Assembly (NCBI GenBank): GCA_949358305.1
Contig: OX442316.1
Span: 4,898,001-4,962,000, forward strand
Direction of reading: 5' to 3'
Source: Strigamia acuminata
Lineage: Eukaryota > Arthropoda > Chilopoda > Geophilomorpha > Linotaeniidae
DNA: 64,000 nt
The position numbers and the translations under genes were made by a program. The notes under the pieces were generated by a model, which was not told where the DNA came from, made no database searches, and was given only the letters and a program-made list of their open reading frames with translations. This document shows positions 23,460 through 37,672 of this stretch, in pieces. The first letter of the stretch is position 1; each line of letters starts with the position of its first letter.

Positions 23460-26150
23460 GATATTTCCTTTAATTATCATTATAAACATAAGCAGTTTGG
23501 ATCCTTTTAAATTCAATTAAATTAGTAAACAGTGAGGGTAAGGTGACCAGGCGTGGATGGCTTTGTCTCGGTTGTTAAAAATCGATCAATTGCTCTTAAT
23601 AAGAGTGGTTTAATTGGTTTAATTTATGCACGGACAGCTGCCGTCCTCTGAAAAATCAACTACTTGGAGTTAAAATGTTCACACAAACGAGTATTGGTCC
23701 ATACTTCGACCTAAATACGTTGGGAGTTCTGGTTCCGGCATTCGAAGGAAGTGCGCGGAGAGATTGTTTTCGGTTTGGCAATTTTGTCAGATTGACCAAA
23801 AGTGACATTATATACCAAAAATAAACAGTAGGCGCTTTGGTCAAGTCATGTTTAACTGTTAACTTACAGTCAAACATTTGTACTTAAAATGCTTTTACTA
23901 AATCTGTTATTTTCGTATTATATTGCCCGCCATTTGCAACTCGCCCCATCTAGCGGCAAATTTCCTAAACAACCGAAATTCCCATTTTTAAGAATCTTGT
24001 CCGGTTTCTCACCTTAAATATGTAAAACTCTGGTTGAGATTAGTCGGAATTGGACACCTCGCGCGAAATTCAGATAAAAGCAAAAAGAAATTCTTCGAGC
24101 GAAAGAAAACGGGGATTTGAGCAAATCCTTTGTCGGATTTGTTTCCAACAGAAATAGCCCAGAATGGATATGGGTCGCACGACCTTTTAGACCTGCTTTA
24201 AGCAATGCACTCTCCTCACCTGCCAGGTGAAGGGAGTCTAGTGGGCGTCACGTGTAATAACACCGACTACAAGATTCACTCTCCGGGGTGCCCAGCAGGG
24301 GGTAACCTCCACTGGCCTCGTGTCGCTGAAACACTCTTTACCGCACTCTCCGACGTCCCAAACCGCCAGAAATGCGAAAAACCGAACGATTGGATCAATA
24401 AAAACGACCTAAGCTAATGGATCAATAAATCGAGCAACTTAAGATACGAAAGTAAATCCATAAATGTTGCGATGATTTACACTTTTGGTGTTTATTGCGC
24501 TTACACTCGTTGATAAACGGTAAAATGTATTATCAGTGTTCATAAATAAGCTGAAGGAAAATCAATTTGGAGGTTTTGATGCCCTCGAAGGGGTTGTAAG
24601 TGGTGGTTCCACAATGCTTGAAGAATTGGCCAAGTCCATTTTTGGCGCATGCCAATCCTTTGCGTAATAATAAAAAACATGCGCGTGGGACGAGAGTTTG
24701 ACCTGTTGTGCATCCTTTCACAAATCCAGGTGTTGGTGGAGGACCCAATGTACTCTCGGCTCCTACTAATGGGTCACGCAAGGACAAAAGTGAATATGGT
24801 CAATCGATTTAACGGATCGATATGAATGAAAACGTAGAATCCTTTGCGAAATAAAGGAATTCAACTGGAAAGAAAACAGATATAGTTAATGTAGAAAGAC
24901 GTGACGCGGTCAGATCGTCGCGGACGTGTGTTTACAACGGCTATTATTCGTTGTACGCGCAATTAAACAAACACTTCACACCTGACCTCAAGATATACAT
25001 AAAAGTCGATGTATTTTAGCATCTTTGATGGTCGTATGGGCGCACCTGCTTGTTATTTCAGCTCACGTGACGCCTTGTGAAGAGCAAAAAAAGAGAAAAA
25101 CAAATTATGATAAGTCGTGTTTGTTTTCGCTAAATACTCGACCGGCGAAGCGGCGATGGTGTTTCTAATGTTAAGTTTTCCGTCTTAATTCTCCTGTAAG
25201 TGTTATCACTCTGGCGCTATTGCTATCTTGTAGTTTTGATTTTAACTGCAGTTTTGCGGGCAGTGAGCCAAGAGGCCATCAACTGTCAGACGGGTCGTCG
25301 TTTGGCGCGTGCGACTTTTTTCCTTTTATATGGCCCGATAACATTTCCTCAACACCGTACCCCCCTCTTTGGGCGACGCTTTTGGTCATTGATAGCATCC
25401 AATAACGAAGAGCGCGCCATTGATTGACACGAGCGTCGTCCCTGGGTGTATTGTGTGATAAGGATTTTGACAGTGGCAAACATTACTTTTTATTCTTCTA
25501 AGTTTGACACGGATTTAGTTACTGGGAAAAAAAAGAAGAAAAAAAATTCTGAAAAGGAAAGAAAATTCAATAGAAATTTCAGTTTTAAATGGAAAAAAAA
25601 ACATTTGTAGGTATAAATAATAAACTGAGTGAAAATAGGTATTGATTGATTGATTGAGCGTTATTTTGTGAGCAATTAAGGGACAATGTTGAGCGGAGAA
25701 TGCAATGTTTGGGGAGAAGACGGGTGGAATTGGTTTTGCAAAGCGAATTGGTTTTAAAATGCAGTTAAGCATCGGAGCCGAGAGCAACGTGGGGAGTTTT
25801 ATGCTCGACGTTTCCCCCGGGCTCTTTGCTGCGGAGGGGCGTTCACAGGGCATGCGCACTGATCACGTTCTGGGATCGAGTTGGCCATGTGCCCACAAAT
25901 TGGTCCGGTGCTTTTCGCAGTGAACGCCATGACGCGTTCCCCGAGCCACGTCAGTGCGCGCGCCCACGTGGCCTCCCGTCCGCCAAGCAGCGGTAGCAGT
26001 GTCGGCGGTGGCAGTAGCGCACACTTGCCGCCGCCATCGTCCACTATGCCTCCAACACAAACGATCTTTGGTGCGCATCCCACCGAGAGGCGTCGCCTCG
26101 TCGCCCGCTCCTGCTCCTGCTGACGCGGGCAGGGTGCAGGGTGCAGGGAC
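23460..26150. other. Intergenic region and upstream region of Wnt7
   Basis: No exon can be supported between the basigin 3' end and Wnt7. From about 25790 to 26150 the DNA becomes strikingly G+C- and CpG-rich compared with the rest of the window, which fits a promoter and 5' untranslated region for Wnt7. Two sequences resembling the CTCF consensus occur at 23943-23957 and 24290-24305. Short open frames here lack any family signature. Confidence 0.5.
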
Positions 26151-29100
26151 ATGGTGCGCATGAGGCCCGTGGGTCCCGCCGGTTCCCTACTTTTGGTCGT
26201 GTGTCTTTGCAGGACGGCGGCCAGTGTGGCGGCGCTGGGCGCAGCCGTCATTTGCTCCAAGATTCCGGGCCTGGCGCCCGCGCAGCGCGCCTTCTGCCAG
26301 ACGATGCCGGACGCCGTCGCGGCAATCGGCGACGGCGCGCGAATGGCCGTGCTCGAGTGCCAGAACCAGTTCCGATTTCGAAGATGGAATTGCTCCGCTG
26401 TGGCCAACGACCATGTGTTTGCACATGTCATCAAAATAGGTACGTTCTAGGCTCTCTTCTTGATGAATGACATGACACCACACTCGCCTCCAGCTCCTTC
26501 CATACTTGTCCACTTTTAATGGCTAATAATGTCCTGCGCATGTCATTGTCCATGTCCACACATTTAACCGCAGCTATTTAGAGTGCTTAGAACAATTGAT
26601 AGAACTTGCTTGTCTATTTGTTACACAACAATCACTTGTATCGAAATGATGGAATGTTTTCTTCATAGCTTGAATGAAAACCTGTGTTTATATATGTTGT
26701 AAAAATAAGGATTCAAGTTTTTCCTTGTTCGGTTCGTGTCGTAAAACTCCACGCCCAAAAACTTGACTTAACGCAATAGAATTGAATCGCGGTGATATAA
26801 TATTGGTAATAAATGTTGTGTAATTGTGTCAAGTGCATTGTTTCGTGCGTGTTTACGTCTCTGGTAGTTTCAGGGGATGGGGAAAAGGATATATGGAAGA
26901 AGAAGCTCATTCTGCACCATTAAACTTCACTTGCTGACTAGATCTCAACTTCCTTGGGATTCCTCGCTCGCAACTAAGTGATCAATGAGGAACTTCATGG
27001 TTTTTGATATTCTAAATTTCTAATCCAGGAAGTGGGGATTCGCCACTGGATATTGGCAGTTTTGCTCAACTTTTTGCACATTTTTTTTTAATTTTTAATT
27101 TTTTTTTTTTGTGTGTGGGGGAATTTTTTTATTTTTATTTTTATTTTTTATTTTTATGTGAATTTTTTCCATTATAAGTACAAAGCAATTAAGGCGAAAT
27201 TGAATTCAGTGCCAGTTGATGGATGGAACGATGCATGCATTCCATTATTCCTTCTTCTCACTATAATTTTCATTGCGTGCTCATTATTCAACTCATTCAA
27301 CGTGAAACGACTCCTCGTTATACCAAACTAACAATCACCACAATCAGCTCGTTCTTTCTTTCCCTTTCTCATTTATATTTCAAACCAAAATTTTATTTTT
27401 TTATAAAAAAAATACATATTTTTATTGATAATTTAATTAATTGACGTTGGATGAGCAGTCACGTGTGATTTACGAGCGGTGGGGGACCGGGGAAAATCAG
27501 AGCGAGTAGAAAAGAGGTGAAAGGTGAGTGACTTTATGATTTAGGTAAAAATGTGTTAAAATGGGAATAGGAGAAACAGGAAAAAACGCAGCATGGGTGG
27601 ACGAAAGGGGGTTGGGACGCACCAGGAAATAGTCCATATTGGGTTTGGTGTATTGCGTTGTTGATGACATTTCAGTAGTTATAGAAGTATAAGCATCGAG
27701 GCATTACTTCATGCTCGGTAATAAACATGTCAAATTTAGTTGGTGATGAATAAAATCAAAGGTCCATTAAGGGAGAAAGAAATGAGGTTAGAGAGAAATT
27801 ATTCATGAGTTGCGTACGTTTGATAAATTGGCGTATGTTTTGTGCGTTTCGATTCGAGAATAATTAGAAATGTATTTGTTTTGGTGGTTGGTGATTTAGA
27901 CTGTTTGGGATTGTTTTTATGGTGTTTTTGTTGTCTGAAATGGGTGAATGGACACTAAAGGGTTGTTAGTTGACATATTAAAATGCTGACATGATAGTTA
28001 CACAGAAATAGTGATACAATAAAGTGCAGATTACACATTTTATTTTCCTTTTAAGGTGTTTTATAATTATTTTAAGGTGTTTTACATTTATTTTAAGGTT
28101 TTACACTTATTTTAAGGTCTTTTATACATATTTTACGGTGTTTTACACATGTTTTATGGTGTTTTACACATATTTTAAGATGTTTTACACTTATTTTAAG
28201 GTGTTTTAAACATATTTTTTGGTATTTTGCACATTTTAAAGTGTTTTACACATATTTAAAGGTGTTTTATACATATATTTTACGGTGTTTGACACATATT
28301 TTACGGTATTTTACACATTTTAAGATGTTTTACACATATTTTAAGGTGTTTTACACTTATTTTAATGTGTTTTAAACATATTTTACGGTATTTTACACAT
28401 TTTAAGATGTTTTACACTTATTTTAAGATGTTTTACATTTATTTTAAGGTGTTTTACACTTATTTTAGGTGTTTTTACCGCCTAAAATGGGTAAATAATC
28501 ACTAAAGTTTTACAAATTGACATATTAAAATGCTAAAACGTTAGATAGACACAAAGTGAGACACAAAAAATGCAGTTTACACATTTTACACATATTTTAG
28601 TCGCGGTAGACACTGGGATTACTCGCAATATTTAGTGAATGATTCATTGAATGATTAAAGCGCGACCCTTTTGTGGTCCAATAAAAATTTTCCTCATGGA
28701 CATGTATACACAACAAGCAAACATGAATGGAGTTGTTGAATACAAATTGGCACCATAAGCAACCAATGAGAATACATCAGCCCACCGGAACTAGGCTGAG
28801 ATTGGGTCAGAATCTGATTATTATTATCATTATTTCTCTACCCTGGAGAAATAAAAATAAGTGACCAATACCTGTGATTAAATCGATTCAGATTTCCGCG
28901 TATTGATAACCCCGATTGAGTTGTTTGGCTGACTGATACTCGAACAACACTTGACATTTTGATGGACACCTTAGTTTGGGCTGATGCCTTGTTAATCTGT
29001 TCAAGTCATCGATAATAAATTTGATGCTTATCACTTATGGCGTGAGAGGCAGGTGACCTTTTGCACTTTTTACATCCAATTTACATTGAAAAGAGGTTTG

Positions 29101-32100
29101 CACGGGGTCGAAAAGAACTCCAGGCTTGTTCAAAAAAAAAATTTTAATTTTAATTTTTAATAAACGAAAAAATAATTAATTAATGATTGAAATATTTGGA
29201 ATTTAAAAAAAATAAAAAAGATTATTAATATAGTTTAATTTAATAAATAGGACAGGAAATTATGTCATTTTTGTTTTAAAATTGAAGTAAAACACAAAAT
29301 GTTTTAATTTTGCGCTGTATGGGCATCCCGCGTTTTATTGGAGCACTTGCGGTAGATTAATTGGATGTTTGTGGGTGGGCGAAACGGTCACTTCAAAGAG
29401 GTGCCGTGGGGGGAAAAGGTGGAAAAGAGCGGAGGGAAAATTGTGCGGACACTGGGTTAAGATGTAAAGACGTCAGTTGTGAGACGTGTAGTAGCTGCGA
29501 TTTATGGGAGAATAAATATTCGCTTCTGACTTTACATAAGGCCGCCAAACGACCAGCGGGACGGGTAATAAATACCTGTTGCTGCTATTGTCCGTACGGT
29601 GAACACACTGTAATTTCATTGTGCAAAGAAGTTTGTCTTTTTTTTTTTTAAGAAAAGAAAAAGAGGTTTTTGTTTTTTTTTCTTTTTCTTTTAAACGGGC
29701 CAAAAAATAATTCACTTGACGCGAATAACCTTGTGCGAGTGCATCAAATCTGGTTAGTGAAGCGTATTTTATTTGTGTTTACACGCCAAGAATATTCTCC
29801 ATCATTCCTGACACCCCGTGGTAATGGAATTGCTGTCAAATTAAATGTGTAAAATATAGTAGGCAAGAAAACTATTAAATTAAATTGTAACCGCGCGAAC
29901 GATGTGGATAATCCGGATCATTTTGGCGTGTAAAAACCCGACCAACGGATTGTTTTATGGCTTGTAAACACGTCATCTGCCACCAGAATAATTCTAAACT
30001 GCATTTTTTTTCTATAATAACTGAATTATTCAGTCGATTTTTGACACACAGAATTCGAGCCGATCAAGGGGATAGCGAATGGATAACCCAACGGGATATA
30101 ATGTTGCGGTAAGTTCGTTAATTCCTGCTAAATTTAAACTTAAATCGAGTTAGGCCTGAAACGTAATATCGTGTTTATTTCCCAACAATAGGGATAAGTG
30201 TCCCTCAACAACCAGGGCCTACAAGGAGGGAAATGAACGTAAAATAACGCGTTAAAAGCATTCGAAAGAGGCCGAAAAGGACCGGCGTGTTCGTTGTTAA
30301 GAAAAGTAGGCCTATACACAATAGGTGATGGATGGGCGCAACGTTTGAAGTTGTACTGTATCTTCTCAGTAGATTTTTATCACCTTGATCATTATTTGAT
30401 GAGGTATTATTTTTATTTTTATTTTTTTTGAGAGTAAGTGAAGGAAAGAAAGGAAAATGGGCTGCTGGTGGGGTAGCGGAGGCTTAGCTTGTAATTTGTA
30501 GGAGTTTTTCGGTGTTCATTTGGGCATCTCACCTGTCGTTGTTGCTGGCAGACTCCCTGGTGAGCAGGACAGGAAATGAAGACACGGTGGACTAGATGTT
30601 AAGACAGGTTGACTGAGCACTAACAAGTGAAGGGGTCACTTGTTCTCACCTGTCGATGCAAACTTGTTGAGAATATGTTCAGATACAATTAACTCAAGCG
30701 AATATCGTGCTGCGATTACTGATGAGTTGTTGGATAATTGAATGAATTGCAGCGGTGGAAATTTGTGCCCCTCCTTTACGCACCTTTTTTAATAGTCATT
30801 TCAAGTGTTAGTCAGCACAAATTTGACGGGTAAGCTTTTGGATTATTTTAAATAGAGGCGAGGCCGATTTAAATGATGTTATGGAGGATAGGAAAGCTGA
30901 GCGGGAATGTCGAGTGATGTATACGCGGTATGTGAAAGTATGTTTTCAGTTTTTATTTGTTTTTAGTTTATTTAAGGGATATTTGGTTTAGTTTTATGAA
31001 GTTTTACCATGTTTGATTGAAATTTTATGATATTTTATCAGATTTTATCAGATTTGATTGAAATTTTCTCAGATTTTCTCAGATTTCATTGAAATTCTCT
31101 GAAATTTTCTCAGATTTCATTGAAATTTTCTCAGATTCCATTGAAATTCTCTGTAATTTCATCATATTCTATTGAAATTTTCCAAAATTTCATCAGATTT
31201 TATTCAAATTCTTTGAAATTTCATCATATTTTATTGAAATTTTCTGAAATTTTATCATATTTTATTGAAATTTTCTGAAATTTCACAGGATTTTATTCAA
31301 ATTCTTTGAAATTTCATCAGATTTCATTGAAATTCTCTTGAAATTTCATCAAATTTCATCAAATTTCATCAGATGTTATTTAAATTCTCTGAAATTTCAT
31401 CAGATTTCATTCAAATTCTCTTGAAATTTTATCAGATTTTATTCAATTCTCTACAATTTTATCAGATTCAAACAAAAACCCACATTTAAAAAAATGTCTT
31501 GAACTGGCTGTTCGTATTATAGTGAAACAGATTCCACGTGCGTTCGTTGTTTGTTTTAGTAATTTGTCAGATTTTGACGGCTAAATGCAATGATTGCACA
31601 CATTTTTCGATGTATCTGGTTGCATTGTAATTGCGGCTTTCCATGTATGGGTGTTTGTCATGTATACGGGTGGGGTTGCTGACTTACCTGCCATTTCTCA
31701 CCGATTAACAAACCTGATAAGAGCCCCACACCAATTTCAACATCTGACAAACGAAATACTAACAAGGTACCGTTTAAAAAAAATGTCAGATCATTATCAT
31801 GCAAGCCTTTGACCCTGGAAATTAACTTATCCACGAGTTATATAGCAACACATCAAACTTACGCTATTATTCATCAATTCATTTCATGTGAAACAAATTA
31901 GAAACGACGCTTCGCTTCACTTCGCTTCACTTCGCTTCCAAAGCAAAGTAATATACAAAATGGGGTTTTCCAGCTTTTCTAGAAATAAAAGGGTGGTTCC
32001 CAGCCTCCCATTAAGTCGGCTCCAGCGACATATCCCCCTCAACCTATATCCTATTTCGCTTTTCTTCCCTGCCGACTAAAAGCTGTTGACTGGCGGCCGG

Positions 32101-35100
32101 CCTTGTCCCATTGTGGATAGGCCACAGGCATTTAGGGACCTGACCAGCAGGTGGAATGGATACAATGCACAATAAACAGTACTGTTTTCAAGAATAGAAT
32201 GCTGTACACAGTTAGTTCAGCTTTCTAGTCGTCGAAATTCTTCTTTTTTCCACTTTTCCTAATAGGTTCTGCACACAATATGGGACATTACGTGTTTTTG
32301 CTGTTGATTTTGGTTGATTTTGGCTCTTACAACCAACACAAGTTGGAATTAAAATATAACGGTCATAATTCGTTGATGCAATAAGTCGAAGTATAAGGTA
32401 AATCTATCCTAAATAAAACCTGTGGCTTACGCTAGCGGAAGTGCGTTATTCAACGGTCAATGCCAAAAATGGCGGAATTTTAACTGCCGTTCACTTGTAA
32501 AACGCAAAAACATAACTATATAAACACACAAAAATAAAATGTACCGTTTTGCGGTATATACACAAACACATACTTGTAATAACACTTCGTTGATTCCTTG
32601 ATGCTGGCTGAAAAAAAAAGATTTGTTTGAGCGGGGTCAAAGAAAATGTTTGTGACACTTGAAGCATCAAAATACAAGACAAGGTAAACAAGCGTGGTCG
32701 CGAGTTGACATTCACCACTTAATCTCAACACACTTCCAACTTTAAGTACTGGGTCTGTGTAATTCCGGCCATGAATGTTGTTTACCCAACTAGTTCCCTC
32801 TAGTCTTTTTATATTTCCTTCTATTACACACAGTTTTATCTTTTGTTGTTCAATTTTCTTTCGTTTTTTTCTCTTTTTCTTTCTTTTTCTTCCTTGAACT
32901 CAAATGTTCGCTCTTTGGGGCCTTCGCACGATTAAGTCCAACGCGGATGTTAATAAATTATTTGAAGAGCGACTCGACGACGAATACAAATGATTCGCCC
33001 CATGGACCCGCCATGGAAATTATTCTCAATTAGAAAAAAATAAAAATTGTCCCGAGTTTTAACTTTTCTAATGGAGTTGCATTCGTTCGAGCAAAAAGCG
33101 AACAAAGCACTTCTTAATTGGCTCGAAAAATCGGCGCGGCCAATGCGCATGCGTTCAATGTTTGCTTCTTTATTTCTCGGCTTTTTATTTTTATTTTTTT
33201 TTATTTTCAAGAGTTTAATGTGGGCAGCTTATAGTTCCTAACCAATTAAGGTAACTTATACCTGTCAGTGCTCGTAACTTACAATACGCTGCTACTCTTG
33301 CGAGAAAAATAAGCAAGCACCTGCAACTTATGAATAAAAAAAAATTAAATTATATTCAAAATGTCATAATTTAAGCTGGAAAAAGAAAAGTATGTTGTAG
33401 ATTTTAAATTTGGAGAAATAAAAAAAAATTAATTTTTGAAAAATTTCAAAAACAAGAATTTTTTTGTTCGGTTGGATATTTCGTTGCAGACGTTTCGTTT
33501 CTCGGCACTAGGGGGAAGGGAAAAAGGGATATGAAATTGGCATTTTTTCTACCTTGGGCAACACAAATTTAAGTGTAGTAAATCAGGTGCCAAACCCTCA
33601 CCCACGCTGCAAACCCTGGGCGTTTCCCCTCCTTTAGACGTAACCGAGCTAAGGTCGAGGGGGCGGGGATTTGGCTCTCAACTTATTCTTTTTTTGGGCA
33701 TAGAATCCACTCCGCCGTCAAAGAATTTTTCTTATTTCCTTTCCTCAATGATTAGGTACCGCAGTGTGTATAAATTGTATGCTTTTGTATACAAGTTTCA
33801 GCCTTTCGGGCCGAAAAATTATACGGGAATCTGCGCGTGCTCAGAGTGGATTTACAGATTCAAAGAGCGGGAAATTAAAAAATACGAACACAATAATATG
33901 AATTCGAGCTCAGATCGTTGAGCCGAATTCTATTGTAAGATTTTGAATTTAATCATTTATTATATTATTTTATTATAAACTTTGTTAAATTATGTCATTT
34001 GAAGTGTGTTTATTTTTAGTTACCGGTATGTTACCGCATGTGCGTCATCTCAGTAGTATTCTTCTTTTGTTTGTACGAGTTTACCTTTTTAATCAAAATA
34101 ATGAAAATGTACAGTTGCTGCTTGTTTTTGATTGAGTAAAGATCTAAATTATTTTCACTTGGTTTTCATTAACCAACAAGAACCCACAGTGATCGCGTCT
34201 GCATAAGCGCACTCGCGGTATTTGACGTCTTTTAAAGACGACATGTTTTTGGCTTCCATAATAAAAAAATATGGAAGCGCATTGATCAAAGTCTGAAATC
34301 TTAACGAAATTATTCATCGCTTATTTTTTTTGTAATCATTAAATCGTCGATTCGTTTTTTTTAATGTTCGGAAATGAAAATTTATTACCCACCGAAAACC
34401 GGAGCCGAGCATGCGGCCATTAAGGAATAGAAGAAATTTATTCCAAATTAATTGTCGCCATCAACACCTAGCTTTTAAAAGGTGTAACGAGCCGTCTTCG
34501 TTAAACGCATGTTTTGCGGTTATTTTTTCATGCTAATCACTCGACATGATTAAGTATTCTGCACGCATGGTCTTCTGACGAATGGCAGAGCAAGCTTTTA
34601 CACCTGTGCAACCTCTTACATCCCACTGATGACCACAAGGGTTAGTCCTCCCAATAAGTAAACAATAACATAAAAAAATTATTCTAGATAATTGTTAAAA
34701 TCATGCAAATGGAGTTCATGTTTTGGGGTAATAATTAATTAAATTTTTTCAAATTTATTATTTGAAATTAAACAGACAAAAAAATTCAATATTGTGTAAC
34801 CTAGTTTTTTAATTCCTTATTACATAAGTTAATGTAAATCAAATGACTGGAAATGGAAGATTACTCATCAAACATGTGGTAAAAATGGTGAAAACATGGG
34901 CGTTTACCAGTGAGTGAGTTGAACACCCATGTATTTTTTTTATTGCTATATACATTAATTTTTTTTAATAGAACCACATTATCACATTAAATATCAAACT
35001 TTGAAAGCAATAAATTAGATATTTTTTTTTTAAAAATAAAAGTTGATATATTTTTTGTTTATATGTTGATCCTAATAAATATAAATTGTTAATGCATGTC

Positions 35101-37672
35101 TGTTTTGCACAGCACTCATTAGCAAAATGGGATAAATGTAAAAAATAAATAAATAAAAAATAAAAAGCAGGACAGGAAAAGTGCAAATGGACCTCCCATT
35201 GAGTAACATTTTTTAAGGGCAAATACTCGAATTGTATACAAAGTATTTCTAGGAATGAAAGACTACGATTTGATGGAAATTTACAAGAAAAACATGGCAT
35301 AATGAAGATGCAGTTGAAGTACATAATGATGGGTGTACAAAAGAAAATTGAAAAAAAAAAAATATTAGCTGAGTCACTTGAAGGGAATGAAAGTTGGGAC
35401 CTTGATTAAAAAAAACCCAACAATTTAAAATGAAAAAATAGAAATTTTTTATTTTTACCTGTATTCAGTTTATGATGGACAGCAATGAACATGACAAATG
35501 GATGATAATATTTATAGCGCTAAGAATAAAAACATAATTACATCTATGGTCATTCACCTCGAGTTGACAGACAATTTTTCTTGGAAAACAACTTGTGGAA
35601 ACTTAATGTTCAAGTTTATGACGTTGAACAATAAGAAAAAAATTGTTAAAAACTCGTTCGAGTTCCAAAAGATCGATCGGTCACGCTTTCGCGGTCCGTA
35701 TTCGTACTGGAAATCGGGATCAAGCCACTTGACTCGAGAGGAAAATCTAGCGCAGTTGGAATTGGCGATATCGGTTGTGTTTTTATCCGGTTCTCTTAAT
35801 GGGTTCAACATAAAGATCACCTGCTGGGTTTCTCGCTGTGGTCAGCATTCAGTTTGGCTGCTTTATACAGATTAGAGTAATACAAATGATCACATTACGA
35901 CCTTAAAGGTATAACAAATGAGTTTTGTATACCCACTTGTCAAGTAAAGCTTGCAATTTATTAGCAAACGTGGCTCTGATCTGATTCCAGCGGTTGCGGT
36001 GCAACCAATTTGTAATTTCCAATTTGCACGTGTCAAACACGGAAGTGAGTGTCACTCGGTGCGAAAATATACAAAACAATTTGCCCTGAGCTTTCACAAG
36101 TGACTGAACCGAGTTAGAAATGCTCTTTATCCAGTCTCCACTGCAGTTGCACCGACCATTAAACAAACGGGCGCGATTCAAAGTGACGGCAACTTGAGAC
36201 TCGGCACACAAGAGTCGACATTTTGGCAGCCGCGGACGATAAGACGGCAATATTTTGGCAGATCGATGGACGAGAGCGCCGTGATTGCTGCTCGCGATAA
36301 AAGAGGGCCGGGGCTTATCGTTTTGGACAAGATTTTAACATTTTCCAACCGAATGGATTCCTCGAAACAAGTGACGGATGAATGTTGCAAGTAGCTTATC
36401 ATACGATCCTATCTGGGTTCAGTGTAAATGAAGATAAAAGGAGACGTGAGCTTAGCATTAAATCTACTTTAATACCTCGTTGGACTAAGTCCACCGGGGT
36501 AAATTACCCCTGTAGGCTGAAAAAGTGGGGAATGGAGGGTTGGACTCCATCAGAGTTGCTCATTTGAGGTGCGGTGGACGAGTAATGGTGCTTATGAGCC
36601 CACTTAGACTGTAATCATTACGAGAAATTCGAGAAATGCAGCTTTGCTGCTCGACTAAATTATCACCTATGCGTGTGTTAATGGCGGGAGGGAGATAATT
36701 ACGGGATTGTTTTGAGTGATTGACTTCGTATTTGCACGTTTTCAAGCATTATTGACCTTTCGATGGATGATTAATTTGTGTTTTTTTTCTTCTTTTGTTT
36801 TATTAGGTAGCAGGGAGGCAGGTTTTTTATACGCTATTCATTCGGCGGGTGTAACACACGCCATAACTCAGGCATGCAGTCGAGGGAACATCAGCGGTTG
36901 TGGTTGCGACAGGGGTAACTACGACCGACCTACACCGGATGGATGGCGATGGGGCGGATGCAGTGCAGATATCAATTATGGTGCACGGATCGCTGCTCAA
37001 TTTGTGGATGCGAGGGAGATTGACGGCGACGCTCGATCGCTCATGAACATCCATAATAACAGGGTTGGCAGAAAGGTGCTTTTTTATTTCACTTTTATTG
37101 AATTTTATTTTTTATTTCATTTTATAATGCTGTCAAAGTGATATTATTTATTGATAAATAACGTGGTAATTGAGGAATTGTTTTTTTTTTAGTCGGTCAA
37201 AGACAACTTAATAACAGACTGCAAATGTCACGGTGTGTCTGGTTCCTGTACGATGCGCACTTGCTGGAAAACGTTACCATCGTTTCGGCAAGTGGGAGCA
37301 TTCCTCATGAAGAAATACCATAAAGCCAAGGAGGCCGAAGCGATAGCTGCCAAACGACCACGGAGGCCTGTTTTTCTCAAGTTGAAGAAATCGCGAAAAC
37401 ACCGAAAACCCCGGCGCAACGACTTGGTGTACCTCAACAAATCACCCAACTACTGCGAACTCGATCTCAACGTCGGATCGCTCGGCACGAGGGAGCGCTC
37501 GTGCAATCGCACGTCGAACGGACCCGATGGATGTAATTTATTGTGTTGTGGCCGCGGATATAACACGCATCAGTACATGAGGACGTGGCAGTGCAAATGT
37601 AAATTTCACTGGTGTTGCCACGTCCATTGTCACGTGTGCAGGGAAAGGACAGAAGTATACACATGCAAATGA
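26151..37672 (+). CDS. Wnt7: Wnt7-type secreted Wnt ligand, 3 exons
   Basis: Secreted lipid-modified morphogen that binds Frizzled/LRP receptors. Exons are 26151-26439, 36807-37075 and 37193-37672, all in phase, giving 345 residues (human WNT7A is 349). A signal peptide covers about the first 25-30 residues. The mature N-terminus contains [15 protein letters not shown] and RRWNCSAV. The middle has [20 protein letters not shown] and MNIHNN. The acylated serine lies in [10 protein letters not shown] near residue 202. The C-terminal cysteine-rich part has [33 protein letters not shown] and a final ERTEVYTCK. These features separate it from other Wnt classes: the KSPNYCE and ERTE.YTCK motifs match Wnt7 (fly Wnt2 group). 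The linker at about 225-255 is unusually Lys/Arg-rich. The first exon sits in a CpG-rich island and intron 1 is 10.4 kb. Confidence 0.96.
28040..28478. repeat. About 20-bp tandem array in Wnt7 intron 1
   Basis: About twenty imperfect copies of TTTTACACATATTTTAAGGTG-like units (20-21 bp), followed by a degenerate tail. The repeated Tyr/Phe-rich short reading frame through it is an artefact of the repeat. Confidence 0.9.
31015..31468. repeat. About 30-bp tandem array in Wnt7 intron 1
   Basis: Roughly fifteen diverged copies of a unit made of TTTCATCAGATTT followed by CATTGAAATTCTCTGAAA. Unit length varies and there is no coding capacity. Confidence 0.85.

Larger units (their letters stand above)
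26440..36806. other. Wnt7 intron 1, no coding exon seen
   Basis: A 10.4-kb intron containing two long A/T-rich tandem arrays (listed separately), many homopolymers and scattered short reading frames without family signatures. Such large first introns of developmental genes often hold enhancers, but I see no specific binding-site cluster by eye. Confidence 0.6.

Noticed and set aside
25200-25427. Open frame with a hydrophobic start upstream of Wnt7
   Set aside because: Signal-peptide-like start only. The rest shows no pattern, it overlaps two other frames, and it lies in the Wnt7 upstream region.
35498-35875. 125-codon open frame on the plus strand in Wnt7 intron 1
   Set aside because: No signal peptide, domain or splice context, and an overlapping open frame exists on the other strand. 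Likely chance in a slightly less A/T-rich patch.
35903-36250. 115-codon cysteine-containing open frame on the minus strand
   Set aside because: Cysteines are irregular, no family motif is visible, and it lies inside an intron without promoter or polyadenylation signals.
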